A stretch of 64,000 nt of DNA, taken from NCBI RefSeq assembly GCF_014649115.1, contig NZ_BMSK01000010.1, positions 248,001-312,000 on the forward strand. The letters run 5' to 3'. The notes beneath the pieces are model-generated. The model was not told the origin of the DNA. It saw nothing but the letters and a program-made list of their open reading frames with translations, and searched no databases. The position numbers and the translations under genes are program-made. The stretch comes from Streptomyces eurythermus (GTDB taxonomy: Bacteria > Actinomycetota > Actinomycetes > Streptomycetales > Streptomycetaceae). This document shows, one piece after another, positions 16,890 through 25,316 of this stretch; position 1 is the stretch's first letter, and the number at the start of each line of letters is the position of its first letter.

Positions 16890-17654
16890 TCAGCCGTCGG
16901 GGTCCAGTGCGGCCAGCCGGGCCACCGCCTCCTCGTCCAGGTCGGCCAGCGCGCGCAGCTGGCGCGGTGTGATGTCGTCCGGTATCGGCACCGGCGCGGG
17001 GGTGCGCAGCGGCGGCTGCCAGCCGGTGCCGGGCGTCCAGCGCCGTACGACCTTGGCGGGCGCCCCGGCCACCACCGCGTGGTCCGGCACCGTGCCCCGG
17101 ACCACCGCGCCGGCCGCCACGACCACGTTCCGGCCGATCCGCGCCCCCGGCAGGATCACCGCGCCGGTGCCGATCCAGCAGCCCGGCCCGATCTCGACCG
17201 GCTCCATGCGCGGCCACTGCTTGCCGATGGGCTGGTGCGGGTCGTCGTAGGAGTGGTTGGTGGAGGTGACGTAGACGTACGGGCCGAAGTAGCAGTCGCT
17301 GCCGATGGTGACCGTGGTGTCCGCGATGACATGGCTGCCGCGGCCGAGGACCACGCCGTCGCCGATGCGCAGGATCGGGTCCGGACCGAGGTCCAGGTCG
17401 GGCATCAGGCCCGCGGTGAGGGTGACCTGCTCCCCGATGATGCAGTACGACCCGAGCCTGATCCACGGTTCCCCGAAGACCGTGCCGAGCGGGAAGGCCA
17501 GCCGGGTGTGCTCCCCGATGGCGCCGAAGCGGAAGCGGCCGGGGTGCTCGGCCGTCACCGAGCCCGTGCGGCACACCCACGCCCAGCCCGCGTGGACGGC
17601 GCGCTGGGCCAGGCGCTGACGCCAGGATGAGAACGTGTTCTTGCGCTTCGGCAC
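16890..17654 (-). CDS. Hexapeptide-repeat acyltransferase
   Basis: A 254-residue left-handed beta-helix protein with repeated [LIV]-G-x-x hexads from about residue 60 to 200, for example IGDGVVLGRGSHV and IGRNVVVAAGAVV. A loop with TNHSYDDP holds the His expected for acyl transfer, and a VVAGAPAKVVRRW capping segment closes the coil. This matches the CysE/LacA/NodL-type O-acetyltransferases that modify sugars or cell-surface glycans. A C-terminal 45-residue extension is acidic and helical. The start is GTG. The acceptor is unknown. It is divergent from a second hexapeptide protein (gamma-CA type). Confidence 0.88.
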   Translation of the reverse strand: MPKRKNTFSSWRQRLAQRAVHAGWAWVCRTGSVTAEHPGRFRFGAIGEHTRLAFPLGTVFGEPWIRLGSYCIIGEQVTLTAGLMPDLDLGPDPILRIGDGVVLGRGSHVIADTTVTIGSDCYFGPYVYVTSTNHSYDDPHQPIGKQWPRMEPVEIGPGCWIGTGAVILPGARIGRNVVVAAGAVVRGTVPDHAVVAGAPAKVVRRWTPGTGWQPPLRTPAPVPIPDDITPRQLRALADLDEEAVARLAALDPDG

Positions 17655-17763
17655 GCGCTCACGTTACTCACCGGTCGCCCCCGGCGAGAGGCCGGGCCGC
17701 TGTGATCTTTGCCCCACCCGGTGTCGTACCGTTCGGGCACGGAACGCACACAAGGAGACGGTG

Positions 17764-18291
17764 ATGACGCAGAAGGCGCTGATCGTGGGCATCGGGGGCA
17801 AGGAACCCCAGGTCGATCCGGAGGCGTTCGTGGCGCCCACGGCGTCCGTGGTCGGGGACGTCACGCTGCACGAGGGGGCCAGTGTCTGGTACGGGGCCGT
17901 CGTGCGCGGGGACATAGAGAAGATCACCGTGGGGGCGCGGGCCAATGTGCAGGACAACGTCACCCTGCACGCCGACCCCGGGTTCCCGGTGCGCATCGGG
18001 GAGCGGGTGTCCATCGGGCACAACGCGGTGGTGCACGGGGCGACCGTGGAGGAGGACTGCCTGATCGGGATGGGCGCGACCGTGCTGAACGGGGCGGTGA
18101 TCGGGGCGGGCTCGCTGGTCGCGGCGCAGGCGCTGGTGCCGCAGGGGATGGTGGTGCCGCCCGGGTCGCTGGTGGCGGGGGTGCCGGCGAAGGTGCGGCG
18201 GGCCCTGTCGGAGGAGGAGCGGGAGGGTGTGGTCCTCAACGGCACGCTGTACGCCGACCTGGCGCAGACGCATCGCGAGGTGCACGAGTAA
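17764..18291 (+). CDS. Gamma carbonic anhydrase-like protein
   Basis: A 175-residue left-handed beta-helix of the gamma-CA/PaaY class. Family signatures are present: SVWYGAVVRGD, ANVQDNVTLHAD and GHNAVVHG. These contain the three His that bind Zn or Fe across the trimer interface, plus the Arg and Gln of the active site. Members hydrate CO2 or have lost activity; activity cannot be judged here. The ATG at 17764 follows AAGGAG by eight nt; a GTG one codon upstream is an alternative. It is divergent from the acetyltransferase at 16890. Confidence 0.9.
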   Translation: MTQKALIVGIGGKEPQVDPEAFVAPTASVVGDVTLHEGASVWYGAVVRGDIEKITVGARANVQDNVTLHADPGFPVRIGERVSIGHNAVVHGATVEEDCLIGMGATVLNGAVIGAGSLVAAQALVPQGMVVPPGSLVAGVPAKVRRALSEEEREGVVLNGTLYADLAQTHREVHE

Positions 18292-18348
18292 GGGGTGCGA
18301 GGATGAGGGGCGCACGGGCAGGAGCTGCTTCCGCCCGGCGGCGCCGGT

Positions 18349-18999
18349 TCACTCCCCGGCGTTCGCGGGCTCCGCTTCCGCTTCCCGCTGCTCCGGCTGG
18401 GCCTGCTTCGCCTTGCGCTTGAGGATCAGCATGGAGCCGAGTCCGATGAGGACGGCCACGCCCAGACCGACGTAGGAGAAGCGCTTCAGCCAGTCCTCGG
18501 CGACGATGCCGACGTAGTAGATGACGGCCGTGGTGCCCCCGGCCCAGCAGATGCCGCCGAGGACGTTGGCGATCAGGAACTTCCAGTACGGCATGTGCAG
18601 GACGCCCGCGAGGGGGCCGGCGAAGATGCGCAGCAGGGCGACGAAGCGGCCGAAGAAGACCGCCCACATGCCCCACTTCTCGAAGGACCGCTCGGCGGTG
18701 GCCACATGGCCCGCGCTGAAGTGGCGGGGGAACTTCCTGCCGAGCCAGGCCAGCAGCGGGCGTCCGCCCTTGCGGCCGATGGCGTAGCCGATCGAGTCGC
18801 CGATCACCGCTCCGGCGGTCGCGCAGGCGCCGAGGACGACCGGGTTGACGCCCGTGTGCTGGGAGGACATCAGGGCCGCCGAGACCAGGATGATCTCGCC
18901 CGGCAACGGGATGCCCAGGCTCTCCAGACCGATCACGAGGCCCACCACGGCGTAGACGGCGGCGGCAGGCACCGAGTCGAGCCATTCCTGGACGTGCAC
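18349..18999 (-). CDS. DedA family membrane protein
   Basis: A 216-residue polytopic membrane protein of the DedA/SNARE-associated family. Members of the superfamily act as lipid flippases or undecaprenyl phosphate translocases and influence membrane potential. Visible: ESLGIPLPGEIILVSAALM, GDSIGYAIGRKGGRP and the FFGRFVALLRIFAGPLAG motif with conserved Arg residues. The C-terminal tail is charged. The GTG at 18999 is preceded by GGGGAGG at eight nt, which decides the start over a longer upstream frame. It is a distant relative of the TVP38-type gene at 26324. Confidence 0.91.
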   Translation of the reverse strand: MHVQEWLDSVPAAAVYAVVGLVIGLESLGIPLPGEIILVSAALMSSQHTGVNPVVLGACATAGAVIGDSIGYAIGRKGGRPLLAWLGRKFPRHFSAGHVATAERSFEKWGMWAVFFGRFVALLRIFAGPLAGVLHMPYWKFLIANVLGGICWAGGTTAVIYYVGIVAEDWLKRFSYVGLGVAVLIGLGSMLILKRKAKQAQPEQREAEAEPANAGE

Positions 19000-19252
19000 C
19001 GCCGGTTCCTCCCCTGTCGCTGACCTGGTCGTCCTGTGTGTCCGGGCGCCCGCATGCACAGCGCGGCCCAAGGGAAGGCTACCTGGTCGGCGCCGAACGG
19101 CCGCCTGCCCGCCCGGCCGGCGGCACCGTTCCGCCCGCACGCCTTACGTTTCCGGACATCCCCGTGTCACGCGGGAGGGGAAGGCTCCACGCGGTTTCGC
19201 CCGGCCCGCTCCCCCAGGCCCGCAGGGGCCCGCCGCGGAAGGACGACGTCCC

Positions 19253-20368
19253 GTGTCCCCAGCTCCGACCCCGCCCCCGTCCACGTCCACCTTCACGTCC
19301 GCTTGTACGTCCTGCCCGCTTCCACCTCCGTGCCCGGAGACCGGCGGCCCTGGTCCGAAGTGCGCCGACCTCGGTACGGAGACCACCGGCGCCGATCCGG
19401 AGTGTGCGGCTCCGGCGCGGTCGGCGGGGGCGCGCGGGCCGGGCCGGTCGCTGCGGCTGGCGCTGTGCCTGGCGCCGCTGCTGTTCGCGGCCGGCTGGGC
19501 GGCGGCGAACCGGCCCGTCGTGTACGAGGGGTTCCGGCGGCTGGTCTCGGCCGACCCGGGGTGGCTGGCGGCGGGAGCCGGGTTCACCTGTCTGACCTGG
19601 GTGGCCGCCTCCAGCATCCGGCAGGGTGCGCTGCCCGACCCGGTACCGCCACGGCTGCTGCTGGCCTCGCAGTTCGCCGCCGGCGCCGCCAACCACGTGC
19701 TGCCCGGCGGACTCGGCGCGCACGCCGTCACCCTGCGGTTCCTGCGCGGGCAGGGCGTACCGCTGGAGCGGGCGACCGCGTCGATCGGCCTGTACTCGCT
19801 CGTCAAGTCCGTCGCGAAGGCGCTGGTGCTGGTGGTGTTCCTGGCGGCCTCACCGGCCCGGCGGCGCCTCGGGGAACTGATACCGGACGGGCGGCTGCTG
19901 ATACCGCTCGCGGCGGGCGTGGGCGGGGCGGTCACGGTGGCGGGGGTGCTGCTGACGGTCGTACGGCCGCTGCGACGGCCGGTGGCCCGGCTGCTGCGCA
20001 CCGCCGTGTCCGACGCGCGCGCGGTGCACGCCCGGCCGCGCCGGGTGCTGGCGCTGTGGGGCGGGGCCGTGGCGATGCCGCTGGTACAGGCCGGCGCGCT
20101 GGCCTGTGTGGGGGCCTCGCTGGGACTGGGGCTGCCCTGGGAGCAGGTGGTACTGGCCCATCTGGCGGCGGGCACGGCCGTCGGGGCGGTGCCCGCGCCG
20201 GGCGGCCTCGCGGTCGACGCGGCACTGGTGTGGACGCTGGTCGCCTTCGGCTCCTCCCCCGCACCGGCGACCGCGACCGTCATCGGCTACCGGGTCCTGA
20301 CCGACTGGGCACCGCTGCTGCCGGGCGCGCTGGTGCTGTCGACGCTGATCCGCCGGAACGTGGTGTGA
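19253..20368 (+). CDS. LPG-synthase-like integral membrane flippase domain protein
   Basis: A 371-residue membrane protein of the lysylphosphatidylglycerol synthase N-terminal (YbhN/UPF0104) type. The first 65 residues are Pro/Thr/Cys-rich and cytosolic-looking. Then come about eight helices with the family blocks NHVLPGGLGAHAVTLRFLRG, ASIGLYSLVKSVAK and VPAPGGLAVDAALV. It has no catalytic domain for lipid aminoacylation, so it is a translocase-like protein of unknown lipid. The GTG start is preceded by GGAAGGA at nine nt. A strong stem-loop follows 80 nt after its stop. Confidence 0.85.
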   Translation: MSPAPTPPPSTSTFTSACTSCPLPPPCPETGGPGPKCADLGTETTGADPECAAPARSAGARGPGRSLRLALCLAPLLFAAGWAAANRPVVYEGFRRLVSADPGWLAAGAGFTCLTWVAASSIRQGALPDPVPPRLLLASQFAAGAANHVLPGGLGAHAVTLRFLRGQGVPLERATASIGLYSLVKSVAKALVLVVFLAASPARRRLGELIPDGRLLIPLAAGVGGAVTVAGVLLTVVRPLRRPVARLLRTAVSDARAVHARPRRVLALWGGAVAMPLVQAGALACVGASLGLGLPWEQVVLAHLAAGTAVGAVPAPGGLAVDAALVWTLVAFGSSPAPATATVIGYRVLTDWAPLLPGALVLSTLIRRNVV

Positions 20369-20447
20369 GCGGCGCTTTCGGGTGTGGGCGGCGTTGACTC
20401 GGTTGCTGCCGGATGACTCGGTGAACTGGCCGGCGATACTTCCGCCC

Positions 20448-20468
20448 CGCGCGGAAAATTCCCGCGCG
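20448..20468 (+). terminator. Stem-loop after flippase-like gene
   Basis: CGCGCGG and CCGCGCG form a perfect 7-bp stem around AAAATTC. It lies between two plus-strand genes, 80 nt after one stop and about 30 nt before the next start. It could terminate the upstream gene or shape the downstream leader. Confidence 0.4.
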
Positions 20469-20493
20469 CCGACCATGCGTCCGGTGCCACCGT

Positions 20494-21033
20494 GTGGCCA
20501 TGACAGGCATCGAGGTGCTGCTGATCGGCGGCCGGTCCGGCGTGGGCAAGACGACGGTCGCCATGGAGACGTCGGTCCTCCTACGGGACACCGGCGTCGC
20601 CCACTGCCTCGTCGAGGGCGACCTCCTCGACCACGTCCACCCCGCTCCCCCGGACGATCCCTTCCTCACCCGCATCACCCGGCGCAACCTCGCCGCCCTG
20701 TGGGCGAACTACGCCGACGTGGGCGTGCGACGCCTGATCTACACCAACACCGTCAGCATCCTGGAACCGGACCTGATCCGGCAGGCCGTCTCTCCCGACG
20801 CCCCGCCGAGGATCGTCAACGTCCTGCTCACCGCCACCGACGCGACAGCGCGCCAACGCCTCGGCGGGCGGGAACGCGGCTCCGAGCTCGACATCCACCT
20901 GCGCCGCAGCGCCGCCGCCGCGCAGCGTCTGGAAGCGGAGGCTCCGCCGGGAACGGTACGCGTCCCCACCGACCAGCGCACCGTTCGCGCCATCGCCGAG
21001 GACGTCGCCGCCGCCACAGGCTGGTCCCGCTGA
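20494..21033 (+). CDS. P-loop kinase/ATPase-like protein
   Basis: A 179-residue single-domain P-loop protein. The N-terminal LLIGGRSGVGKTT is a clear Walker A. It is followed by LVEGDLLDHVHPAPPDD, like an adenylylsulfate or shikimate-type kinase substrate region, and ATARQRLGGRERGSE, a lid-like Arg segment. It is probably a small-molecule or nucleotide kinase; the substrate is unknown. The start could be GTG at 20494 or ATG at 20500, and no ribosome site is obvious. Its 3' half lies antisense to the long minus-strand frame at 20581-22938. Its own coding signature (P-loop) makes it the real gene in that overlap. Confidence 0.75.
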   Translation: MAMTGIEVLLIGGRSGVGKTTVAMETSVLLRDTGVAHCLVEGDLLDHVHPAPPDDPFLTRITRRNLAALWANYADVGVRRLIYTNTVSILEPDLIRQAVSPDAPPRIVNVLLTATDATARQRLGGRERGSELDIHLRRSAAAAQRLEAEAPPGTVRVPTDQRTVRAIAEDVAAATGWSR

Positions 21034-22938
21034 GCGGCCACCGGGGCCGGGGCCGGCGGTAGGCCCAGGGCCCGTCTTCTCCGGCGCCTCGTCAGCTCCT
21101 CGTACTCGTACTCCCTCACGGGCGCCGGTGTCATCGGCTCGGCCCGGCCGCCCGCCGCCTTCCCCATGGATCCGCGCGCCCCGGGGACGGTCTCGTTCCT
21201 CGGCCCCGTGACCCGCGCGCCCCGGCTCCCCTCGCGAGGTGTCACCGGCCCGGTGGTGTCCGTCCCCGCCCGGCCGTCCACCGCGAACCCCGTCCGACGC
21301 GCCCGGTACGTCCGGTCGCCGCTCCGGGCCGGCATCGGCGGGGGGTGCTTCGTCCGCCTCCAGCGCCCACCGCTGCTCCGGGGGACCGTCGTCACGGTGT
21401 ACGACGCCGACCCCCGTGACCCCCCGGCCGGGACCCGGTGACAGGGCCAGGCCGGGGTGGCGGCGGAGCAGGATCTCGCCGTGCAGCGTGACGTCGTAGG
21501 AGACCTCCCCTGGCGGTAGCGCGCAGCCGGCCAGCGCCACGGTTCCCGTGCCGGGGTCGGCGGTGAGACAGAGGGTGGGGTCCGCGGTGCTGCGCAGGAG
21601 GCCGTCGTCCTGGTAGGTCCACTGCTGGGAGCCGGCCGCCGAGCACGGCGCGAGCCGGACGCCCGCGCCCGCCGCGACCCGCCCGCCGCGCACGTCCAGG
21701 CAGCGCCCGGACGCCAGGTCGCGCAGGGTGCCGTGGACGGTCTCGGCGGGGTCGCCGTAAGAGGCGGCGGAGTGTGCGCCGGCGCCTCCCGGGCGTGGGG
21801 AGTCCGCGACGGGTGCGGCCCAGGTGACGCCGGGACCGGGGACACCGTTGTCATCGGACCAGCTCCTGACCGACAGAGCGGTGACGAGCAGCGCGAGGGA
21901 AGCGAGCCCGACGCCGATGACCATGGCCTTGCGGTGACGGCCGGCGGACAGAGGACCTCCGGGTGCGGTCGCCCGGGTCCCCCGGACATGACGGTCACGA
22001 CGGCTGTGGCGGTCATGGAGGTCATGGCGGTCATGGAGGTCGTGAATGGACGATCGGTCCTCCCGGACGGCACGACCCTCCCGCGCGGCGCGGGCCGGTC
22101 GGGAGTCGAGGTAGCGGCGGGCACCCCAGCCGAGCACGCTCTCGGCGAGGAGCAGGGGCAGACCGGCGTCGAAGCGGCCGAGCTGCTCGGCGGCGTACCG
22201 GCAGTGCGGGCAGACCGTCAGATGCCTTCGCACTTCCGGCAGCAGGGGACCGCCGCGGCGCAGGGGGATGTCCAGGAGCCGGTTGTGGAAGCGGCATTCC
22301 TCGGTGGGCGCGAGTTCCCGGTGAGCGCGTACACACCCGGCACGGAATTGCTCGCGCGCCTGCTCCAGCGCGGCCGCCGCGGTGACCGTGTCGACGCCCA
22401 GCAGACCAGCAGGTATGTTTATGGGTTCGGCCTCGACCTCGGTATGCCAGAGAAGGCATTGCGCGGCGCCGGGAAGGGACCGAAATGCGCGGGCGGCGAG
22501 CCGTCTGCTTTCCGATGGGCCGGGCTTTGTCGCGCGCAGTCCGCGACCGCCGGTGGTTTTGCGCAATTCCGGCAGGACGGCACAGGCGGCGGCGTCCGCC
22601 GCCCAGGCGCGGACCGTGTCGCGGACGGCGACGAGCAACTGCGGCCGCAGGGCGCCGCCGGTCACGCCGGCAGCGCCGGTCACACCGGTCGCCGTACCGG
22701 CGAGCACCTGCTCGAAGGCCGCGGCGGCCACGAGTTGGGCGGTGGTACCGGTGGTGGCCAGGCAGACCACGGCATGGTCGAGGGTGGCCCGCCAGTGCCG
22801 GGCGAGCAGCAGGGCGACGGCGTGATGACGGCCGTCGGCGTCCGGGCCGCGGAGCCGGGCGAGCAGGGCGGGGTCGGACTCCCCGGCGGGGCCGGGCCGG
22901 GGCGGGTAGGGCGGGCGTGGGGGGTAAGGGGGCTGCAC
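20581..22938 (-). CDS. Sigma-like / zinc-finger / TM / ricin-lectin protein, 3' end uncertain
   Basis: Domains in order: a Pro-rich start; an ECF-sigma-like region with a region-4-like block around FRSLPGAAQCLLWHTEVE (about residues 145-190); an anti-sigma-like zinc-finger segment CPHC near 245; a linker of DRHDLHDRH repeats; one transmembrane helix MVIGVGLASLALLVTALSV near 340; then an extracytoplasmic ricin-type beta-trefoil with SGRCLDVRGG, GSQQWTYQ and PTLCLTADP. It may couple outside carbohydrate binding to inside regulation. The GTG at 22938 has AAAGGA eight nt upstream. After about 21350 the frame loses protein-like composition; the neighbouring minus frame carries EYEYEELTRRRRRR, suggesting a one-base shift at G6 (21340-21345). 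The 3' part antisense to the P-loop gene is doubtful. Confidence 0.6.
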   Translation of the reverse strand: MQPPYPPRPPYPPRPGPAGESDPALLARLRGPDADGRHHAVALLLARHWRATLDHAVVCLATTGTTAQLVAAAAFEQVLAGTATGVTGAAGVTGGALRPQLLVAVRDTVRAWAADAAACAVLPELRKTTGGRGLRATKPGPSESRRLAARAFRSLPGAAQCLLWHTEVEAEPINIPAGLLGVDTVTAAAALEQAREQFRAGCVRAHRELAPTEECRFHNRLLDIPLRRGGPLLPEVRRHLTVCPHCRYAAEQLGRFDAGLPLLLAESVLGWGARRYLDSRPARAAREGRAVREDRSSIHDLHDRHDLHDRHSRRDRHVRGTRATAPGGPLSAGRHRKAMVIGVGLASLALLVTALSVRSWSDDNGVPGPGVTWAAPVADSPRPGGAGAHSAASYGDPAETVHGTLRDLASGRCLDVRGGRVAAGAGVRLAPCSAAGSQQWTYQDDGLLRSTADPTLCLTADPGTGTVALAGCALPPGEVSYDVTLHGEILLRRHPGLALSPGPGRGVTGVGVVHRDDGPPEQRWALEADEAPPADAGPERRPDVPGASDGVRGGRPGGDGHHRAGDTSRGEPGRAGHGAEERDRPRGARIHGEGGGRPGRADDTGAREGVRVRGADEAPEKTGPGPTAGPGPGGRSAGPACGGGDVLGDGANGALVGGDAYRSRRSLRFQTLRGGGAAAQVDVELGAAFPPAEALARCRVGGGEQDVDDPRRGVGRDGLPDQVRFQDADGVGVDQASHAHVGVVRPQGGEVAPGDAGEEGIVRGSGVDVVEEVALDEAVGDAGVP

Positions 22939-23394
22939 GGAGACATTCCTTTCCAGCCGCAGGACCGCATGCGCGCGGGCGTCCTGTGGAAAAACAGTGC
23001 CTGTCGGTGCATACGTGCATAGTCAAAGGGCCGGCCGGACGTCGGCGTCCGCCTTTGCCCTCCCGCGGGGAGGCTCACCTTGGCACAGGCGACTCACGGG
23101 AAACAAGAAGTCGGAATACCCCGGCGGAGAAGTCGGCGCTTCCCGCAATAGTTACCGCTGGTATCTCCGGACGGCGTTCGACCCGGCGGCCGACTTCTCG
23201 GCGAAAAGGCCGGATGGCGGGTCAAATGTCCAATTCCGGTATTCGTACGGTCCGGGCCGGCGCGCGACTCCGCCGACATCCGGTCAAACCATGGCCGACG
23301 CACCGACGCGCCCTTCCTCCGCCCGGGCACGGTGCGTGATGCTCTGCTCACCGGGGGAGAGCAGTGGTTCCCGCAATCCACGGAGGAGCAGACC
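22939..23394. other. 456-bp intergenic region, promoter-rich, no gene seen
   Basis: The divergent gap between the ricin-lectin gene and the cold-shock-like gene. It is less GC-rich than its neighbours and no frame has a convincing protein signature. It holds a possible minus-strand promoter near 23026-23000. Several plus-strand frames pass through but are compositionally random. The length suggests complex regulation or a lost gene. Confidence 0.5.
23008..23026 (-). promoter_or_regulatory. Candidate promoter element for ricin-lectin gene
   Basis: On the minus strand TTGACT at 23026-23021 is a good -35 match, followed by TGCACGTATGCA, a TGCA-bounded inverted repeat. A -10 match is weak (CACTGT or CAGGCA at plausible spacing). 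It lies about 70-90 nt upstream of the GTG at 22938. Confidence 0.3.
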
Positions 23395-23571
23395 ATGCCG
23401 CTCGGAAGGATCGCCGTCTACAACGACACGGACGGCGTGGGCATCATCACCGGCGAGGACGGCGAGAGGCGCCCTTTCTCCTGCATGGAGACGCAGACGA
23501 CCCGCGAGGGTCAGCGGGTCGCCTTCGAGGTGATCGGCGCGAAGGCGACCAACGTGGTCGCCATCCGGTGA
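23395..23571 (+). CDS. Short cold-shock-like OB-fold protein
   Basis: A 58-residue protein beginning MPLGRIAVYNDTDGVGIITG and ending VIGAKATNVVAIR. The strand pattern, the GxIxxY...GxGxI layout and the C-terminal AxNV resemble a cold-shock domain. The usual aromatic RNP-1 (KGFGFI) and RNP-2 (VFVH) residues are mostly replaced, though PFSCMET stands where RNP-2 would be. It is probably a nucleic-acid-binding-like miniature protein; function unknown. The start is set by GGAGGA eight nt upstream. A strong stem-loop follows its stop. Confidence 0.8.
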   Translation: MPLGRIAVYNDTDGVGIITGEDGERRPFSCMETQTTREGQRVAFEVIGAKATNVVAIR

Positions 23572-23612
23572 CCCCGCCCCGGACACCGGTGATCCCGCCC
23601 CGAACGCCGGCA

Positions 23613-23639
23613 CCCCGCCCCGGTGTCGACGGGGCGGGG
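23613..23639. terminator. Strong bidirectional stem-loop terminator
   Basis: CCCCGCCCCG and CGGGGCGGGG form a perfect 10-bp GC stem around the 7-nt loop GTGTCGA. It lies between the convergent stops of the cold-shock-like gene and the thioesterase. Its position and strength make it a likely bidirectional terminator. Confidence 0.7.
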
Positions 23640-23665
23640 CGCGGTGTCGTCCGGGCCGGCGCGGG

Positions 23666-24127
23666 TTACTTCGCCCCGTCGGCCGGCCGGAGCGTCCACA
23701 GGACGCTCATCTCGCCGGTCACCGCGCCGTCCGCGCGCCGTATCTCGACCGACACGGGGAACTCGGGGCGCTGTCCGGCGTCGAGTTCGGCGACGACCTC
23801 GGCGGCCGGGCGGCCCAGCGTCGCGGTCGCGGTGACGACGCCCATCGCCAGCTTCTTGTAGGCGATCTCGGCCCGTACGGCGAGCGGCACGGCACGCGAG
23901 AGCTGGTCCCCGAAGGCGGCCAGCACGATGGCGCCGCTGGCCGACTCCCCGAGGGTGAACATCGCGCCGGCGTGCGGGCCGCCCACGTGGTTGTGGTACG
24001 CGTCCTGGTCCGGCAGGGACACCACGGCCTTGTCGGCCGTGGTCTCCAGGAACTCCAGGTTCAGGGTCCGGGCCATGGGCACGGTGGCGGCGAGCATCTC
24101 GCCGATCGACATCTGGTCTGCGCTCAT
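23666..24127 (-). CDS. Hotdog-fold thioesterase-like protein (DUF4442/PaaI type)
   Basis: A 153-residue single hotdog domain. Motifs: HNHVGGPHAGAMFTLGESASG at about 55-75, which combines the central helix with the catalytic-region Gly and His, then a long KKLAMGVVTATATLG strand. Related proteins hydrolyse acyl-CoA thioesters; the acyl group is unknown. The start is given as MSADQMS at 24127; MAAMSADQ three codons upstream is equally possible, and neither has a clear ribosome site. It is divergent from the membrane protein at 24190. Confidence 0.85.
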   Translation of the reverse strand: MSADQMSIGEMLAATVPMARTLNLEFLETTADKAVVSLPDQDAYHNHVGGPHAGAMFTLGESASGAIVLAAFGDQLSRAVPLAVRAEIAYKKLAMGVVTATATLGRPAAEVVAELDAGQRPEFPVSVEIRRADGAVTGEMSVLWTLRPADGAK

Positions 24128-24189
24128 GGCCGCCATGTTACTCACGAGTAGCAGGGGCTGGCCAGAGAAGCGCACTAGGGTTACGGGCC

Positions 24190-25305
24190 ATGTGGCCAGA
24201 TCAGCAGCCGCCAGGGGGCGCGCAGAACCCGCAGCACGATCCGCGGCAGAATCCGTACCAGCAGCCGGGACACCCGCAGCCGAACGCGTATCAGCAGCCC
24301 GGACACCAGCAGCACCCGCAGCAGGGCCCGTACGGGCAGCAGCACCCCGGCACGCCCTACGGACAGCAGCCCCCCAGCGCCCCGTACGGGCAGCAGCCGC
24401 AGACCGCCCCGTACGCGCAGGCGCAGACCGTCCCCTACGGGCAGCCGCCGCAGTGGGGACAGCCGTCCGCGCCCGAGCCCCCGCGCGGCGGCGGACGTAC
24501 GAAGCTGGTCGCCGTCGTCGCGGCCACCGCCGTCGTGGTCACCGCGGCCGTCACCGGCTTTCTGGTGCTGGGCGGTTCGAAGGACGACGAGGCGGACGAC
24601 GGCAAGGACGCGCGGACCACGAGCCCCTCGCCGACCGCCACCTCGCCCGCCTCGCCGGCCCCGACCGACAACCCCCGCTCCGGCGAGGCCGTGAAGCCGA
24701 CGGTCGCGGGCTGGAAGGTCGTGGTCAACCCCAAGTACGGCACGGCCTTCGACGTGCCGGCCGACTGGGAGGTGCAGCGGACCGGCGTCTTCACCTTCTT
24801 CGAGGACAAGCAGAAGGGTGACGGCTCGGCGTACATCGGCATGTCCGGCACGTCGTCCCTCGAGCCGCGCTACTGCGTCTCCGACGACGACAAGGACGGC
24901 AGGGAGGAGACGTCGTCGCTGGCCGTGGCCGGCACCAAGGGCGAGATGGGCGCCAAGGACACCGCGAGCATCGCCCGGGGCGACTCGGCCGCCTTCGCGT
25001 TCGGCGGGTTCACGGACCAGTCGAAGGCGGCCAAGAAGTACCTGCACATCGGCGAGGCGAAGTCCTTCACCACCGCGTCGGGCGTCACCGGCAGCGTCGC
25101 GACGTCGTACGTCAGCGGTGTGCCGAAGAAGAACAAGTGCGACACCGACGGCAAGGCGGTCACGTTCGCCTTCAAGAACTCCTCGGGCAACTTCGTGTCG
25201 TGGTCGCTGTACGGCACGAAGGGCGTCGAGGACGAGCTGTCGGACGCGACCATCGACAAGATCCTCGCCACGGTACGGCTGCACGGCGACCCGACCGTGG
25301 AGTGA
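24190..25305 (+). CDS. PQG-rich membrane-anchored protein with extracytoplasmic domain
   Basis: A 371-residue protein. Residues 1-95 are Pro/Gln/Gly/Tyr repeats of the type YQQPGHPQ and PYGQQ, typical of actinobacterial cytosolic tails. One transmembrane helix follows (KLVAVVAATAVVVTAAVTGFLVLGG), then an acidic Ser/Thr/Pro linker. An extracytoplasmic domain starts at AGWKVVVNPKYGTAFDVPADW, and its two Cys (YCVSDDD, KKNKCDTD) could form a disulfide. This matches uncharacterised Streptomyces membrane proteins; function unknown. The ATG has TAGGGT at 24176-24181 just upstream and no ribosome site, so a leaderless or very short leader is likely. Confidence 0.85.
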   Translation: MWPDQQPPGGAQNPQHDPRQNPYQQPGHPQPNAYQQPGHQQHPQQGPYGQQHPGTPYGQQPPSAPYGQQPQTAPYAQAQTVPYGQPPQWGQPSAPEPPRGGGRTKLVAVVAATAVVVTAAVTGFLVLGGSKDDEADDGKDARTTSPSPTATSPASPAPTDNPRSGEAVKPTVAGWKVVVNPKYGTAFDVPADWEVQRTGVFTFFEDKQKGDGSAYIGMSGTSSLEPRYCVSDDDKDGREETSSLAVAGTKGEMGAKDTASIARGDSAAFAFGGFTDQSKAAKKYLHIGEAKSFTTASGVTGSVATSYVSGVPKKNKCDTDGKAVTFAFKNSSGNFVSWSLYGTKGVEDELSDATIDKILATVRLHGDPTVE

Positions 25306-25316
25306 CCGCGTCCGTC

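Noticed and set aside
24190..24480. PQG repeats as a tandem DNA repeat or mobile element
   Set aside because: The repeats are at protein level with varied codons, common in actinobacterial membrane proteins; no inverted ends or target duplication.
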